Source of the DNA: Zeugodacus cucurbitae
Lineage: Eukaryota > Arthropoda > Insecta > Diptera > Tephritidae
Assembly: GCF_028554725.1 (NCBI RefSeq)
Contig: NC_071668.1
Coordinates: 2,666,001 to 2,730,000, forward strand
Length of the DNA: 64,000 nt
Direction of reading: 5' to 3'
Part shown: piece after piece, positions 21,721 through 33,240 of the stretch
Numbering within the stretch: the stretch's first letter is position 1
Layout: every line of letters starts with the position of its first letter
Translations under genes and position numbers: made by a program
Notes under the pieces: generated by a model
Told to the model about the DNA's origin: nothing
Database searches by the model: none
The model's input: only the letters and a program-made list of their open reading frames with translations

Positions 21721-24700
21721 AGCTTACTTTTACCATTTTCGACGAATCCTCAAGAGTCTCTAAAGTTTTCAAAGCTGCAAAACTGCAGTGATCTGGTATT
21801 TAGACGGCTATTCTGGACTCTAATTTTGCTGAAAAGACACCCCCTCGTTTACCTAGTTTGGATCCATCGGTATTGATCCACCTCGCACCTATCCCACTCC
21901 AAGACTATATCGAGGGCCGAATTTAGATTTAATTCTAATGGATTATGAATAGTATCCGTGATATTGGATAGAAACCGAAATCTGATAAGTACGGGTATAT
22001 TAGAATGTCCCTTATTAAAGGTAACTAGTAGAAAAGATTCCCTCAGTTTAAGTGCAAAATTCGCTGCCAGTTGCAGAATAACATCTGATTTAACGGTCAG
22101 AGCTTCACGGATCTTCGAGTGAACAAATGAACAATGACTCATACTTTTACTTTATTATCCAGCATTTTTCACACACGTAAAGGCGATTGAGTTATTAGCA
22201 TTTACACTTGCATGAAGCACCCACATAAAGCTGCAACATATTATAGATATAACAACAGTAAATCAAGTAAATCACAGCAGCGGCACTTAATTAACGCCAC
22301 AAAAGGTTTAAATGGAAAATTGAAATAATACTTGCAACAACTTGCCAACAGCGACGCTAATAAACCGCAGCAACTGCGCTCGGAAACCATAAACAGTTTG
22401 AGAATATATATTAACTGAATGCAGATTTTGCACGCTACTGTATGTGCATACAGACGTGTGAGTGTTAAGAAATCGCCTGCCATATATTCTAGGCAAATAG
22501 GCAGAGATTGACGATGTGTGGTTGTTGTGCGGCTGCAAGAAGAAGCAGAGAAAATACAACACTGCATAATACATAAATGCAATGTAACACATTGTTGTTG
22601 TTGTACTGCTTACCGTCTTCAAGCATAAGCAGTCACCGTCGACGGCAACATAGTGTTTGTGGCATGCACGCAATGTGAAATATTCCAGTTACCGCCGCTG
22701 AGACCACACAGCACCAGCAGCCAGCTGATGCCCGAATAACTTGCAATCCCGGCCCTTTGCACTAACTCTCGGTTGCTCGCCGCAACGCCTTTGCCATAAA
22801 GGCAGCCATTTGCGCCGGCCACACCAATATGCCTTAAACCTTCAATGGACCGCACAATATCTGTGTGGTGCAATTTATGAACGCCATGCGTGAGAGTGTA
22901 TGTGTCCCTATGTGGTTCAAGTGAAGATGCTGCTCATCTGCAGGTATTTGGCTGCCGGCGGGAGCACGAGCTCAACTAAACGCACACCATTTGAGAGTAC
23001 TTCTTGCTCACTTCGGCATTGCAGTTGACGGTGGAAGGGCGAACGCTGGCCAGTTGTTCTTGGCGATATCCAGCAGCCCTACTGCGTCCGTGCGCATTCC
23101 GTTTACTTCATTGTTTCACATTCGCTTTGTTTCTCTCAAAGCAAACAGCATTGCCACGCGCATTCATTTATTTCATCTTCTGCCACTTATTTCTCCTCTG
23201 CTTCCCTGCTTCAGCAATTTTCCATGTACATGCACGCTTCTTCTTCTGCTGCTTCTCTTCATTGGTATCCCGCGTACTCTGGCAGCTTTGTATGTGTTCA
23301 TTTGCTGGAAAACTTATTGATTGCAACAGCTTTACACACTCCCACGTACACTCCTGTGTGTGTGTGTGTGTGTTAATATGAGTATTTTTCCATTATTGTT
23401 TGCTTTATTGGCGCAGCATCTGCTCGGTGTGCGCCCCATATCCACTGCAGCCACATATACAATATGTGTAAGTGTGTGCTCCCTCTGAGTAGGCTATTCA
23501 ATTTTCAATATTAACAGCAGCTACAATCGTAACATTAATACACACACATACACACACATACATTCTTATACTATATCACATCAGAGTTACGTGTGTGCTC
23601 TTTTTATGCAATGTGGCAACTTCATTCACTCCCACACTTGTTGTTTTTGCAGTTCTGGTTTATCGTTGCTGTAAAAGTCCATTGTGTTCTGTATCAGTTC
23701 ACCACATTTATGTGCCACACACTCGTATATCTACTCTTATTACAGTTGCCAGATCATAGTGAGAACCCCTGCGGTAAAATTTAGCTCGGCCTTACACGCG
23801 AGAAAGTGTTGCATTGAATGTGTCAATAGGCCGAAGGCTTAATTTTTTATTCGTGCCGAGTTGAAGTTCGTGTTCCTGTTGTTATTTTTTTTTTCCTTGT
23901 TCAATCCGATAGTGTTTGAATTTAATTGATATATTTCCAATCGGAGAATGTTTTTTATCACAATAAAGCTCCGATAGATGACGCTATACTTGAAGTGCTT
24001 CTAAAATCGTATTTGCTTTACGGTAGGGATCACATCGAACTGTAAAACCTTTACCGATAGCTGCTACTATATCACGAATTTTTAGTAAAGGGAAATGTGA
24101 CTCAATGAAGAGTAAACAAATTTTATGATTAACCCGAAGAAAGCCTACTGAAGTGAAAAGCTTGCTTCGAAATGTTCCCATGAATCTCCGACCTCCTTAC
24201 AACCCGATTTTCTGCAGGGTATTTATAGAGCCAGATATTTATATATAACCTTCCCAAAGTGCTTGTGTGCTTATTCGAATTTACGCTGGAGACTTGTAAG
24301 CTCTTTGTAACATTTTAATTTCGTTTTGCCATGTCCATGTGTTGTCTTGGGTGCCACAGGTGTACAAGTCTTTGATTTTAATTAAAAACGATTTACACTA
24401 CCATTTAGAAAAATATTAAACTATTTGCACTTAGCTTAGATATAAACCAAAGTACTGGCTGACTAAAGATATAACAATGAATTGACATTTTCGCAAGCTT
24501 AGGGAGACAACTGGAGATACGAAAGAGAGCGGAGAGTATAGAGAGAGGAGTAGTGATTCACTATAAGGAAATGGGTAAGCCTTCGCAATCAGCATAAAGT
24601 GGATCAGAGAATGCAGGTAATTTTTAAGAATGAAACTGTTTTAATGGAATTTGAGGTGGTTTAGTAGAATGACCTTAAGTGACCTTTAAATTTAAAATGG

Positions 24701-26430
24701 ATTTCAGTTATGAGAAAAGTGATTATAAGGAGAGAGTGTAATATATTAGGAGGGTGCTTTCCAATGTAGATAAAATGGGTGTCCCAGACTAAATTTTTCG
24801 GTCGGATTATCAAGTAGTTAATCGAGCTCCATTCGACCGCCTCCACTGCTCACCTGCTTAATATATTTGTGTCTATTTTTACACCTCATTCAAACACCAA
24901 TAATTTCAGGTGTAATAAGTACATCAGAACATAACTACCCTCTTCATGCCCCTCTCAACACTAACTCACCTGACTACCTTGACTCGTTGGCAATGAAAAT
25001 TTCGACATTAAAGTCTCACATTCTTTAATTCACAACAAATAGCGATAAATTACAGTTAACTGACGGCTATTATCTATCCGTATCGCTGTCGAATTGCAGT
25101 TGAGGCAATTTTACCTGCCATTACACGCTCGCTGCCCACCCTCCTCTTCTGCTACTACACCGGCAGACTGTCAGCACGCGCGCGCCCGCACACCACAACA
25201 ACAGCAATGTCTCGTCAGCCGAATCACCACCGAGCCATTGGGCCGTCCGCCTGCCTAATGAAACCATCTCAAGTTTAATTTAATTTTATCGCTCCCTCAA
25301 GTGCAAGCGCAGGCCTACAAGCGTTTGTTTGCGTGCCCGCGCGAATGTGTGGCAGTGTGTGTGTGGATGCGTGCCGCCTATCTGCCTAGCCGGCCGCCAC
25401 ACTACCTGCGCGTCTGGTGGCAGCCAGCACAATTGCGCCACTTGATGAATGTCAGCAATAATGTCAGCGTAATCACAATTGTGCGCCTAAAACTATACGC
25501 GACATTATAATAAATCAACCGCGCAATAAAACACAATACAGACAATCACAGCAACAACAACACGCACGAAGCTGAAATTTTAGCAAGCGCCACATAATAA
25601 GGACATAAGTAGCGGCAAAGAAAAAATCGAGATTTATGACACAATGGCTACAACAACGACAACAAGTAAATAGGAAATGCCGACGGCAGCAGAAAAGTTG
25701 CGCGGCAACAATGAAAGTGAAGACTAGCCCTTGGCTTTGCTTTGCTGCAGAAGAATTTAAATTGAATAACAATATTTTGATGAAACGTTTGTTTGTAGCT
25801 GGCTTTGCTCTTTGTTTTGTGCTACCCTCAAGGCTTTTGGGCAATACTAAAATGTTCATTAAAGCAAATTAAATTTACACCAAAAAATATTTAATGCATA
25901 CTCGGCCTTAAAGGGGAACTTAGAGCGTATAAACCGAGCATTACCATCAATATGAAGCTGTATATATGTATGTACGTGTAGCTACAATTGTGCTCATAAT
26001 CATTGGTTCCACACTGACGACGCCCATCGACCCAGAAAAGCACAATTCAAATGGTGTGTACCTGGTCAGTTACAGGTAATTACAGTATCTCTAAATTCTG
26101 ATTTGTCTATGCTCAATTATTGTTCTACATAGTTATATAAATATATATATAGCTGCAAATGTGAATGTATTTGTGGATTTGTTACTATAATGACCCTAAG
26201 GAAGCTTTAGATACAAATATTTTATTAGCCGTGTCGGTTGGCAGTTTAATTCAACAATAACGGCATAATATTTAGATGAAGAAATTAAGCGTGAGCTAGG
26301 AGACAAATACCCATAGGTTGATTGGTAGAGTTGTTATTAATCGCGACTGATTTCCATATCTGTAAATTCCAAATAGTTAAGAGCTTAGCAACTTTACTAT
26401 TTTTGATTTTGAAGGAAAACTATTATTTTT
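21721..26430. other. Non-coding DNA, one ambiguous open frame
   Basis: No confident gene. (GT)n lies near 23357-23372 and a GA-rich stretch with GAGAG motifs at 24500-24560, which could bind GAGA factor but is unsupported otherwise. The frame on the minus strand at 22619-22930 is listed separately. Confidence 0.45.
22619..22930 (-). other. Open frame of about 105 codons, possible exon
   Basis: The minus-strand frame stays open from just after an in-frame TGA near 22936 to a TAA-type stop near 22619. Its middle reads GVAGANGCLYGKGVAASNRE followed by a hydrophobic run, SWLLVLCGLSGG. An acceptor-like ACCTGCAG lies at its upstream edge and donor-like GACG|GTAAGC at its lower edge. An overlapping plus-strand frame also looks protein-like, so strand and reality are both unresolved. 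I recognise no family. Confidence 0.15.
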
Positions 26431-26439
26431 GACAATAAA

Positions 26440-26805
26440 TTTCAGTTTTGAGCATTAAGAGCTTTCATCGAGCTTTCAAAGCACTTTTGAGCTTTCATTT
26501 AATTCTTAATTATAAAAAATAGATACCACGCTTTCATCGAGCTTTCGAAGCTCATTTGATGCCTATTGATTGAATGAAGAGTTGATTATAAATCGGGAAT
26601 GATCATCTTTTGGTAATAAAATTCAATTTTGAGCTTTAAGAACTTTCTTCCGCTTTTGAGCTTTCATTTATTTCCTAAATCTTATTAATAAAGATACTAA
26701 ACGTTTTTATAATACCTTTAAGAGCTTTCAACGAGCTTTCAAAGCTTTTTTGAGCTTTGATTTACTTCTTAAAACTGATAAATATAGAGACTAGACGTAT
26801 TTACA
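26440..26805. repeat. Degenerate tandem repeat rich in AGCTTT
   Basis: Phrases such as GAGCTTTCAWCGAGCTTTC followed by AAAGC and TTTTGAGCTTT recur near 26459, 26529, 26632 and 26722, with an AT-rich spacer of 20-50 bases between them. Isolated AGCTTT clusters also lie near 29495-29535 and 29825. The family is unknown. Confidence 0.65.
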
Positions 26806-29800
26806 ATATTTTAAGAAAATTTTTAAGATTCGATTTGAAATATCTAAATCTACCTTTCTACGACTAACGACCTCAGTAGAGAGTTTTAAAATTCTGGCAA
26901 TAAGCTAGTACTGTCTTTCACTATTAATAAAATCTCAAATGGCTATCTGAAAACAATAAACTCACGAAATCGCACGCGGTCAATTACACAACCTAAGCGG
27001 CATTTGACTGCACACCAGAATGCCATTGACAACGACACAATATACTAAGTCAAGGCATTTTATGTGCCAATAATTACCTGGGACAAGCGCGACAACGGCT
27101 GAGTCAACTACTTGCAACCAGGACAATCAGAAGAGTTTGAAATCTGCAAAAAATTGCCTCGTTTGCATACGAAAGAGGCGCACTGGTCGCCAAAATGCTA
27201 AAGGTGAGCGAAAAGGCGAAAGAAAACTGCAGCGCGCGATTAAAAGAAACGTGTGTAGTGGCGCTCAAGCGGCTACAGCAATGGACAATTGACTTTCAAA
27301 TCAGTTTCCGATAAAAATTTATCGACACTCGAAAGGCGTGGCACTGGAGGCGTTCGTTATTGTGCAAGCGATTTGGTGCGGCAGAGTAGGAAGCCTGCGC
27401 CTTGTCTGCGCCATTTAGCCGGTTCAGACGTTTTTCAAGTGCGATTTGCACGATTTCACCAGCATTAACACAGCGCCAAATGCAAATCGTCATGGGAAAT
27501 GGAGGAAATGGTATTCTATAGATGGATAATTGGTAGCTAAAGCGCACACAAAAACATTTGCACCTAGTCCAAAGCACTTAGGACCATGCATGCATGCACA
27601 CACGCGCGGGTATCTAGGACCTACGCTCGCTGCAGCTCGAGATTCTAATGACTTTTATTGAGTGTCTATTGACTCGCATCGAATGCAGAACAGCATGAAA
27701 GCATGAAAGGCTAACTGCAGCAAGTCTGCGCTAACGGATATCTGCAACTAACGGCATGCGCCCGGCGAGGCAGCCAGCCGGCAGGAAGCTGCTAATCAAA
27801 TGCAAAGCACTTTGTGCCGTCATTAGCGCCGAGTGGGCGTCGCTGGCGCCGCTCCTGCAGCGACATGTCATTCAAGGAAATTAAATCGAAACGTGATTAT
27901 AGCGAAGCCTAATTGATATTTGATGACGATCGGTGCGGTGCGCGGCGCTGCGCAGCGGAAATTTCAATATAATTATTTTGCATACAAATTAACTTCTTTT
28001 AAGCGCTTCGCTTTTTGTTTGTCTCCTGCACACAAGCGCTGTAATTAAAAAGGGATTAGTGATGACATTTTGTTGATTAAAAATTTCAGGTAAGCACTTT
28101 GATTAGTTGTTAGCTGCAGAAGTGCAGCGTGTAACATGAGCGCAACCTACACACAGACACACTCGCTTTAAAGCCCACGCCCGCACTCACGCTCCAACGC
28201 TATGCATCTGCCGCGCAAGAGCGCGCTTCAGCGGAAGCCTTACTTTCGCCTACGCCGTCAAACTTCCAAAGCCGCATATGCAGCCGCAAGCGTCACCGCA
28301 GCAACAACGAGCTACTGACAGCTTTGACATGTGGGCGATAAAAAAACGAAATTAATGTTTAAATAGCAAACATCAACAACAGCATACATCAACAGGTATT
28401 CAGCAACAACAACATACGCCTTCCTAGTGGAAATCTGTGACAGAATGTCAAGTGCAACCCAACAACAGCAGCAACAAATGACGCCTACACAACTTGTAAT
28501 GCAATTAGCAGAGAGAGAGTAGTAAAGTCCGTTAATGAAAATTTCTCAAAAATAGAGCTTGCCACAAACCACTCACTCAGCTCGCTAAACCTTTTTTCCA
28601 CCTAATTATATAAAAGCACAGTTTTATAAAACAGAAAAGTTCCACGAATCTATTGATGCAGCGTTCTTTTCTATCCATATTTCACGCATTGCGTTTCCCA
28701 CTTTGCGAATATTTGCCCCGCGGCACACTTTTTTCTAGTAGAAGCGCAGTGCTTTGCTAAGCTCTTGCGCAGAAATTTGTATTCGCCGAAGGACACCGGA
28801 CTTATCCTTTCATAAACAAGCAACATCAGCTGCAACTACCCAGGTCACCGTTGACACAATCGCCTTTTACCGTTACTTTGCGCTTTTTTCACAGCCACAG
28901 ACTGCTTTGAGAAGCGCATAAAAGCTTGGAGGGATTTTTTTCTATTTTGCTGCCCATACTTTTTATACCCGAATGGTATTCGTGGGCCACAAGGTATTAC
29001 CGTTTTGTGCTCATAACAGTTTTTTGTAGCAATATGGCGAAATGGAGAGGCATATGCTGTATAAAGTTTAGTTACGTCGGTATATGCGACAGTCCTTGAA
29101 GTGGCTAAGTGGAGTAAAAGTTATGAAATTTGAGGCAACCCTGAACACACTTAGGGTCACGAAGGTTCTTCTTTATTCTTCTTGAAACGAAGTCAGTGTT
29201 ATCTCTCAGTTTCATGAATACTCGTATACTTTTCTCCAATAATATTTTTGTTAGACGAATATTCATCTCCGCGCACATTTAACACTCCCTTACTTTAGCT
29301 TTAGCTTAATTAGTTATAAAAATTGTGTTGACATTGCGGATTTTCTGCGAAACTTATGCGCGATACGAAAGAGTTTTGGTGTAGGTTTCATCGGAAACCA
29401 CCTTGAAAATTTACGTGTAACTGTTTTCAATGCATATAGAACGAATAATAACTGTTTCTTTCGAAAGTCAAACAACGTTCACATTTTTATCTCAAAGCTT
29501 TTGTGAAAGCTTATCAAGCATTCGTGGAAGCTTTCATTTGCTATTATTTATTTATATGAAATTTAAATAATATGGAAAGAAAACCAGAGATAAACATGAA
29601 AAAAGTCAATTCTCAATTTGAGAATTAAAACTGGAATAAAACGTTTTTTAGAAGATATAAATAATATGAAAAACCCCAAAATTAACATTAAAAAAGTCAA
29701 TTTTATAAAACGGTTGAGAATTCACAACAAGCTTTTCATGGAAGGAATATTGGTACCTTAGAATAGTATAGTTAACATAGATGAAATTCTCTGTCTCACA

Positions 29801-31540
29801 ATTATATATCAACCAAAATCACTTGAGCTTTCACTAAAAGCTCATTGTCGTCAGAGACAACGATAGAATCTATAAAACTGTATCACAAGTAATTTTTTAG
29901 CAATTTGTATATTAAAATGGAAAGACTATTTAACAGTAAATCTCTCATTTAAATTTCTTGATTATGCATATAATCAAATGAATGAAAACCTTAACCTTAA
30001 GTTATAATCCGGTATGTATATATAGTATTTCATATCTTTTCTATAGTCCAAATCACTTTTTTAAGGCAGAAAATTTCCATAAATAATTAAACCCAGCTTG
30101 CAACAAGTATTAAAGCATCGATTACAATTTGCTTTCTCTCCCATTAATTTCACCTTAAACTCATAAGCCTTCACCAAGTTTAATAACCGGCTTTTGGAAA
30201 AAGTTGAGCGCAAAAAAACTTGGAAAAAAGTGCCACCCACATTAAATAGGCGAAATGTGGAATTACTACAATCAGACCCTCGCCTTACACTTGGCAAAAA
30301 GCAAACAGAAATTACATAAGCGCTCTCACTCATGAAAACTCAATTAGCACGCCTAAAAGTCGGCAGCAAACTAACAGCAATGAACTGTTAGTTCCACTCA
30401 TTCATTTAGTGATTTCGGCGCATTTACCGCCTAGTGGTTTATGCGAGCCTCAACGCATGGGTATATGAATGCCGCGCGTACAACACAAATATACCATTAC
30501 AGCGCCGAGGGTATAGCCGAGGCAACTGTGGTAGTTTGGTGCCTCTAAAGCAAACAGAGTGCATAAATTACTTGATTGTTTTAATATTTCTGTTGTTTTT
30601 TTCCTGCGACCGCCTGATAAGCCAATACTTTTTCGTCGACCGAAAAACCAGTATGACAACAACAATAACAGCAAAAATAAACACAAGGAACAACACAACA
30701 GTGGCGCATAATTTGGCTTGTGCCACAGTGGCAAATTGGAGATATGAACGAACGGGAATGTAAATCCCTAAATGCAAATACGAGTCGCTGCTGAAAGTGA
30801 GTTCGTGTGAACTAAATGTGCGCCCCCAATTGTATATGGGTGTTCTATTACTTTTCGATAGAGTGTTGTTGCCTACTTTTAGGCGCTTCGCCCCCCAACT
30901 TTCGTTCTACGGTGGCATACATGTTAAAATGTCGTGCTCAGCATTCGTGTTGGCAAATTAATTACAAAATTATGCTGTTGCTGCCGCTGCCCCGCCTACC
31001 CCTCCTCCGTCGCTGGCATTTCTGACACCCTTGGCTTTGCCAACTTTCGCAGCAGTGATTGCGCACAGTTTTGCGCTTGTTTGTTCGTGTTTGCGCGTAG
31101 CGCGCGTTAGACTAACACGATAGTGAGTGTGGTGAATGTAGGTGTGGCTGTTGGTTAGAAAGTTTTCAGTAGTTGCGGCTTCGCATACTCATGCAAAAAT
31201 GTTGTTTTTTTTTTTCGTTCGTCGTCGTGGTTAATAAGCGGTAAGGCCGTACTTTCACCCAAAAGCGAATTTCCAGCGCAATAATGGACTGCGTAAAGGC
31301 ACATTACATTCATGGGCATATTTAAATTTGCTGTGAGGAAAACAAAAATTAAAAATAATTCCGAGAAGAGCGCGCGCAACATGATTATGAACTAAAGGTC
31401 AGTTTAAAACCAAACAGCAAATTGTGAGAAAAATAGTAAATTTTAGCAAAATTATTCTGAGAATAGCTTTAACTAACGAAATCAATATTAAAAAATGTGT
31501 ATTTTCTGTTAAATTGAAGTTTAATTTAAACAAATATGTT
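26806..31540. other. Non-coding DNA containing a possible recursive splice site
   Basis: No gene is supported. The segment 27760-28080 is GC-richer and has few simple repeats, which could indicate a conserved non-coding element. A TATACCC-like start of an unknown repeat lies at 28974. Everything else is AT-rich and featureless. Confidence 0.4.
28060..28098 (+). promoter_or_regulatory. Candidate recursive splice (ratchet) site
   Basis: The sequence AAAAATTTCAG|GTAAGCAC places a 3' splice site directly against a 5' splice site at 28089/28090. Such zero-length exons are used for stepwise removal of long introns in Drosophila. The pyrimidine tract upstream (CATTTTGTTGATTAAAAATTTCAG) is only moderate. 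It would matter only if the window lies inside a long plus-strand intron, which is not shown. Confidence 0.25.
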
Positions 31541-31650
31541 GGTAGGTAGGTACAGAAGTTGTCTGGGACCGAGATACTAGAATCCCCTCACACTGCCATA
31601 TCCTCTCTGAACCACTCTGTGGCCTTGATAAAGCTCATCAATTTAAAAAA
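31541..31650 (-). mobile_element. 3' end of the second non-LTR retroelement
   Basis: On the minus strand the sequence runs from GGTTCAGAGAGGATATGGCAG to a (TACC)n tail (plus-strand GGTAGGTAGGTA at 31541-31552). The body matches 20936-20990. A short simple-repeat tail after conserved 3' sequence fits a 5'-truncated non-LTR copy. Confidence 0.5.
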
Positions 31651-31689
31651 GAACATTTTATAATCTCGCAATTTAATTTTTTTTATGAT

Positions 31690-31984
31690 CACACACAATT
31701 TGACCCACATATTCGGCATAAAGTCCACTGGAATAATGAAAATTATTATATATAGTATATGGGGGCTGAATCGATTGCAACAATGAAGGCCACCAAGCTA
31801 CATTATTCCCAAGACTATACGCTTGTATCCCACATATTAACCGATATATACGGTATAAAGAGATGCTTGAAAACTCTTATATTACATATTTGGGAGCTAG
31901 GAGAAGTAAGATCCTGATTTTATTAGTTTTTGGCACATTTGGGAATGCATTATTATAAGGAAAACATGAATTTGCATAGAATAA
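31690..31984 (-). repeat. DINE-like repeat, left of RTE insertion
   Basis: TTTGACCCACATATTCGGCATAAAGTCC (31690-31717 region) is the reverse complement of 3284-3335. CACATATTAACCGATATATAC at 31832 is the uninterrupted form of the site occupied by a mariner at 12704. Confidence 0.6.
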
Positions 31985-32694
31985 ATGGAAGCGCCTTTAG
32001 TTCTGCTTTTTCCCGCCTGGATAAGGAAGCGAATCGAATGGGTCTGGATGTGAATGAGGACAAGACGAAATATCTCCTCTCATCAAACAAACAGTCGGCG
32101 CAATCGCGTATTGGCTCTCTCGTCACTGTTGACAGCCATAACTTTGAAGTAGTAGATAGTTTCGTATACCTGGGAACCAGCATCAACAACACGAACAATG
32201 TCAGCCTCAAAATCCATCGCAAAATCACTCTTGCCAACAGGTGCTACTTTGGACTGAGTAGGCAATTGAACAGTAAAGTCCTCCTTTATGGCGCAGAAGC
32301 GTGGACGACGTCAACGTCCGATGAGACGGCACTAGGAGTTTTCGAGAGAAAGGTCTCGCGCAAGATTTATGGTCCACAGAACATAAGCAACGGCGAATAC
32401 CGCAGACGATGGAACGATGAGCTGTACGAGTTATACGACGACATTGACATAATTCAGCGAATAAAAAGACAGCGGCTACGGTGGCTAGTGGTGTTGTTCG
32501 AATGGACGAAAATGCTCCAGCTCTGAAAGTGTTCGATGCAGAGCCCGTTGGTGGAAGCCGAGGAAGAGGAAGATCTCCACTCCGTTGGAGGGACCAGGTG
32601 GAGAGCGACCTGGCTACACTTGGGATCTCCAACTAGCACTGAACTGCGAAGGAGAGAGAGAGAAGTGGTGCACGATCGTCGATTCGTCTATAAC
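31985..32694 (+). pseudogene. Reverse transcriptase C-terminal remnant (RTE-like)
   Basis: The open part (31930-32526) includes DVNEDKTKYLLSSNKQSAQS, FVYLGTSINNTNN, NRCYFGLSRQLNSKV and NGEYRRRWNDELYELYDD. Compared with copy 1, 17 codons (LSRRTKIKLYKSLIIPV) are missing in frame after NSKV, so the chain reads NSKVLLYGAEAWT. A one-base change of frame follows RLRWL, replacing the usual GHVVRMDEN, and the remaining C-terminus continues in another frame to about 32694. The palm and endonuclease are absent. Confidence 0.85.
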
Positions 32695-32734
32695 CGGCTA
32701 AACGGTTGCAATGCCAATCACATACATACATACA
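31985..32734 (+). mobile_element. RTE-like retroelement, 5'-truncated (copy 3)
   Basis: The copy begins at about 31985 inside the reverse transcriptase, a few codons after where the YADD box would be, and runs to the family 3' end ATGCCAATCACATACATACATAC at 32734. DINE-like sequence continues on both sides, so it inserted into that repeat. 5' truncation with a (CATA)n tail is the normal outcome of target-primed integration. Confidence 0.82.
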
Positions 32735-33240
32735 AGTAAAAGATTTATATTTATTTTCGATAAATAATTAGCCAAAAGCACCGAGGGCCTTATGTTCGAT
32801 ACCGGGGGTCTTAAAAAGTCATTTATATACTTTTGCTTCACTGGTACTTGATTTATATATTGCAAAGTTAACGAACCAATTGGAATCCAAAATTGTATAA
32901 CATGGGAAGTAGGCGTGGTTGTGAACCGATTTCGCCCATTTCCTATATCAAGTAAAGAACATAATATGTACCAAATTCGGTTAAAATCAGTCGGCTTTTT
33001 CACGAAATATGGTTTTTGACCCTAAGTGCAGTAGTCTCTTCACTATAAAATTTAGTGCTGCTGGTGTTTTTACTTAGCGATTTAAAGCACTTTAGATAAT
33101 TTTCAACACAACCTTTGTATGGGCGATGGGCGATGCGCGTGGTTATATCGGATTTTACCCATATTCACAGCGTTATCATAACCGTTGGGTCTACAAAACT
33201 AAGACGGATCCGGACACGGCTGCCCACTCAATATTATTCC
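32735..33240. repeat. DINE-like repeat, right of RTE insertion
   Basis: GAGGGCCTTATGTTCGATA, GAAGTAGGCGTGGTTGTGAAC and CGATTTCGCCCATTTCC match 13530-13700 and, inverted, 3030-3250. Further on, ACAACCTTTGTATGGGCGATG and GCGTGGTTATATCGG near 33110-33150 match 2755-2800 inverted. No terminal hairpin is seen here. Confidence 0.6.

Noticed and set aside
28974..29150. Start of another DINE-like element at TATACCC
   Set aside because: The following sequence does not match the conserved 5' block, and no hairpin end was found.
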